Source: a virus
Strand: one strand, 5' to 3'
IMG/VR virus record: IMGVR_UViG_3300009314_000060
Span: 1-32,259 of that record
DNA: 32,259 bases
Shown piece by piece: positions 30,301 to 32,259 of the stretch (positions within the stretch are counted from its first letter, which is position 1; each line of letters opens with the position of its first letter). The notes under the pieces are model-generated. The model ran no database searches and had not been told where the DNA came from. It was given only the letters and a program-made list of their open reading frames with translations. A program made the position numbers and the translations under genes.

Positions 30301-30990
30301 TTACATTGCTAAGCTCGGCTGAAATGGCTTTGACAATACCGCATGTTTAGTCATGTTATCATGTGCCCATAATGGCTGCAGATTATCCAGCGCCCAACAC
30401 CGCTGAAAATCCTGATGAGTTTCCTTGCTATAGTTGAATACCGATACTGGGATGATGTGATCGATATGCCACTCTCCATAGTTATCCCAGCTCATGCCCG
30501 GTTGAAACCTCTTTGCCAGATGCCTTTTCAGGTCTTCTCTCGTATATCCTACCAAGTGTTCCCATCGCGTTGGCTTTACCCGACCCCTCTGCTTCAAACT
30601 CTGCCTGATAGCCCTGGACATATTGCTTGCCATTCTGTATGTAGGATCTTCCCTCCGCTTTCTATCTAGGACTCTCGCACGCTCACGGTTACGCTTTCTA
30701 TATTCTCGGTCCTTGGCTTTCAGGTGCTCTTTATGTTCCTGGTAGTATTTCTTCCACTTCGCGGCGTATAGCGATCGGTTCTGACTATAGTATAACCGGC
30801 TTGCTTCTCGTTGCTGCGCCCTGGATTTGGGTGTTGCCTTGTATACTTTTGATTGCTCATAAAAACATGCCTTGCACTTACTACGCAGGCCATACTTGCC
30901 CCGCTTTTCATAATAGAAATAATCAACGGTTGCCGGATACACCTGACAACATGTCGTGCATTTCTTAACCAGGACTAACATAACAGTCAC
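30301..30990 (-). CDS. HNH homing-type endonuclease
   Basis: This 229-residue protein has an N-terminal Cys zinc pair set (KKCTTCCQVYP, CKACF), a long basic helical stretch (about 55-130), and a C-terminal HNH core: WHIDHIIPVSVFNY, then RCWALDNLQPLWAHDN. It resembles free-standing phage homing nucleases. It sits between portal-MuF and protease, which are normally adjacent, so it is probably a mobile insertion. The start is GTG 30990 or ATG 30981, inside the portal end; overlap is 26 or 17 bases. Its lower GC than its neighbours supports separate origin. Confidence 0.93.
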   Translation of the reverse strand: MTVMLVLVKKCTTCCQVYPATVDYFYYEKRGKYGLRSKCKACFYEQSKVYKATPKSRAQQREASRLYYSQNRSLYAAKWKKYYQEHKEHLKAKDREYRKRNRERARVLDRKRREDPTYRMASNMSRAIRQSLKQRGRVKPTRWEHLVGYTREDLKRHLAKRFQPGMSWDNYGEWHIDHIIPVSVFNYSKETHQDFQRCWALDNLQPLWAHDNMTKHAVLSKPFQPSLAM

Positions 30991-32259
30991 ATGCGGCGTG
31001 TAAGGGAGGATTATTTACCAGGGTCCGGATCTTCATGGGCACCTGGCCCTTCAGTATGATATTGCCAGGCTCCTGGAACGTGCCCCCAGATGATACCCGT
31101 TTCCCGTTCAGACTGGTGCAATACGGGCATGTAGAAGGCCCCCGGATGCGCCACACGGTCACGAAACCGGCACCCCAAAATACTGTGGCTGCCATGGCAT
31201 TGGATAGCCGGACCCCCTCATTGGCTGCGATCTTCTCCGGTCGGGTCTGGTGCCATTCATCCACCCGGGTTTCCAGGTCTTCCAGTTCCCCGCCTTCTGC
31301 CTGGAGTAGCTTGGCTAGCTGTCCATGGCTGCTGGCAGAATGTCTCACTGCGTAGTCATCGATATAGCCCGCAATCCACTGTTCCAGCTTAGGCGTTAGG
31401 CCCACCTCTGCCCCTACTTCCAGAGCTGCCTGTGCCTGGATAGCCTCTGCAAAGGATCGGAATGCCGGCCCGATCGCAGTCTTAATCTCAGCCGGTTGAG
31501 CCTGATAGAAGGTGTCCAGCCAGGCTGCCATTTCCACGTTCTGGCGTTGCTTTAACAGTTTGTTCACCTGTCGCTTGACCTGGATAGTCTCTTTGCTCAC
31601 TATCTGCCGTGCTGCCTGCAGGATCACCGGGGCAAACATGCGTTGTGTCCGGTCCCTGCCGGCCACGGTCCGTTCCTCAGACTCCAGAAAATACTGCTGG
31701 TGCTCTATCAAGCGTTGCCGGTCTTCGTCTTCCTCTGGTTCCTCATCCCCAGGCTGTAGCTGGACCGGGATGGGCTCGGGCGGTGCAACAGCCATTTCCA
31801 CAGTCTGATAGTTCAGGGGCACAAAGTACTGGTCACCGCCATCATAGGGATTCAAATCCTCCAGGGCCCGTATCTCATTGGGTGATATGGCGCCGATGCC
31901 AAACAGCTTCATGTAGAAGTCTGCCCGGCTAACACTATCGCCCCTTAGCAGACCCTCAACACTATGCTTGGTGTATAGCCCCGCTGCCCTGTCTGCCGGC
32001 GTCAGGAGCTGATAATCATAGTTCTGCTCGATACGTTCCAACCACGGCCTGATACTGTCCACCACATGGTCGATCGCCGCGTGTTCGATGTTACTGAACG
32101 TGGCCCTGGACAGATCCTTGAGCTTGTATGGATTCAGGTTGAACCACCGGGCTATTTCGACCACGTTAAATTCCCGGGTCTGCAGGAATTGGGCATCCTC
32201 TGGGGGTACGGAGATCGGCTTCATCACCATCCCTTCCTCAAGGATCAGCAACCGGTGTG
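30965..32259 (-). CDS. Portal-MuF fusion protein, C-terminal part
   Basis: This is the 3' part of the gene that begins at 873. It covers residues about 252-682 of the fusion. It starts with the end of the portal core (FNVVEIARWFNLNPYKLKDL, FGIGAISPNEIRALEDLNPY), followed by an acidic linker (EEPEEDEDR, about residue 425). The rest (about 430-682) is like a Mu gpF/SPP1 gp7 head morphogenesis protein: long helices and, near the end, WRIRGPSTCPYCTSLNGKRV with the CxxC, and a final HAACDCYVSPG. In most phages the portal and MuF-type proteins are separate. Stop TAA is at 30967-30965. Confidence 0.93.
   Translation of the reverse strand, partial: HRLLILEEGMVMKPISVPPEDAQFLQTREFNVVEIARWFNLNPYKLKDLSRATFSNIEHAAIDHVVDSIRPWLERIEQNYDYQLLTPADRAAGLYTKHSVEGLLRGDSVSRADFYMKLFGIGAISPNEIRALEDLNPYDGGDQYFVPLNYQTVEMAVAPPEPIPVQLQPGDEEPEEDEDRQRLIEHQQYFLESEERTVAGRDRTQRMFAPVILQAARQIVSKETIQVKRQVNKLLKQRQNVEMAAWLDTFYQAQPAEIKTAIGPAFRSFAEAIQAQAALEVGAEVGLTPKLEQWIAGYIDDYAVRHSASSHGQLAKLLQAEGGELEDLETRVDEWHQTRPEKIAANEGVRLSNAMAATVFWGAGFVTVWRIRGPSTCPYCTSLNGKRVSSGGTFQEPGNIILKGQVPMKIRTLVNNPPLHAACDCYVSPG
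32141..32259. repeat. Right copy of the 119-bp terminal direct repeat
   Basis: Identical to bases 1-119. See the left copy. Joining the copies gives a circle of 32,140 bp with no break in the portal frame. Confidence 0.95.

Noticed and set aside
1-32259. tRNA, CRISPR array, integrase, attachment site or repressor
   Set aside because: None was seen on either strand on reading; the absence is by eye and not by a search.

Overview
The window is the complete genome of a small tailed double-stranded DNA phage with siphovirus-type genes, assembled as one contig. The first 119 bases are repeated exactly as the last 119 bases, and the portal gene reads through the join in frame. The molecule therefore closes to a circle of 32,140 bp. 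The evidence for a siphovirus is an HK97-fold head set (P27-type small terminase, Terminase_1 large subunit, portal, U35 protease, HK97 capsid), a gp6/gp9/gp10/DUF3168 connector set, a tail tube, a frameshifted tail chaperone pair, a tape measure and a tail-tip hub. The host cannot be named from the sequence. It is a bacterium whose ribosomes use strong Shine-Dalgarno sites, and the composition is moderate in GC. I see no integrase, repressor, tRNA or CRISPR array.

Every gene I accept lies on the minus strand, so transcription runs from high to low coordinates. The late operon starts near 3610: HNH nuclease, an 81-residue protein, TerS, TerL, then the portal-MuF fusion across the contig ends. 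From 30990 down to 12873 it continues with a second HNH nuclease, protease, major capsid, putative decoration proteins, connectors, two tail-tube paralogues, the frameshifted chaperones, tape measure, tail tip, a propeller-bearing hub, an S74 fibre and a small membrane-protein set. It ends at a terminator (12789-12819). No endolysin is recognisable.

The early/middle block starts near 12615. It holds two small genes, then a strong promoter (12116-12144), a zinc ribbon, a Cys-rich protein and a probable recombination/annealing protein. A run of very small genes follows (8258-10528), then a probable replication initiator (7319-8119), a zinc protein, a Mom-like DNA hypermodification protein, a DNA methyltransferase, a VRR-NUC nuclease and two small genes ending at 3980. 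Replication/recombination and DNA modification are thus grouped together, and packaging, head, tail and lysis form the other block.

Two non-coding regions stand out. The 427-bp gap between the blocks (3543-3979) holds a promoter, a long hairpin and a terminator that together could make an RNA of about 100 nt, followed by a second promoter for the late operon. The leader of the replication initiator gene (8139-8239) holds a 23-bp stem whose two non-Watson-Crick pairs are both G-U on the minus strand, a stacked sub-hairpin and a possible 8-bp pseudoknot, and it ends just before the ribosome binding site. Other notable features are a lambda-like slippery heptamer in the tail chaperones, a threefold 114-bp duplication in the tape measure, a six-Asp-box propeller inserted in the tail hub, beta-domain insertions in the connector and tube, and a 125-bp gene overlap.
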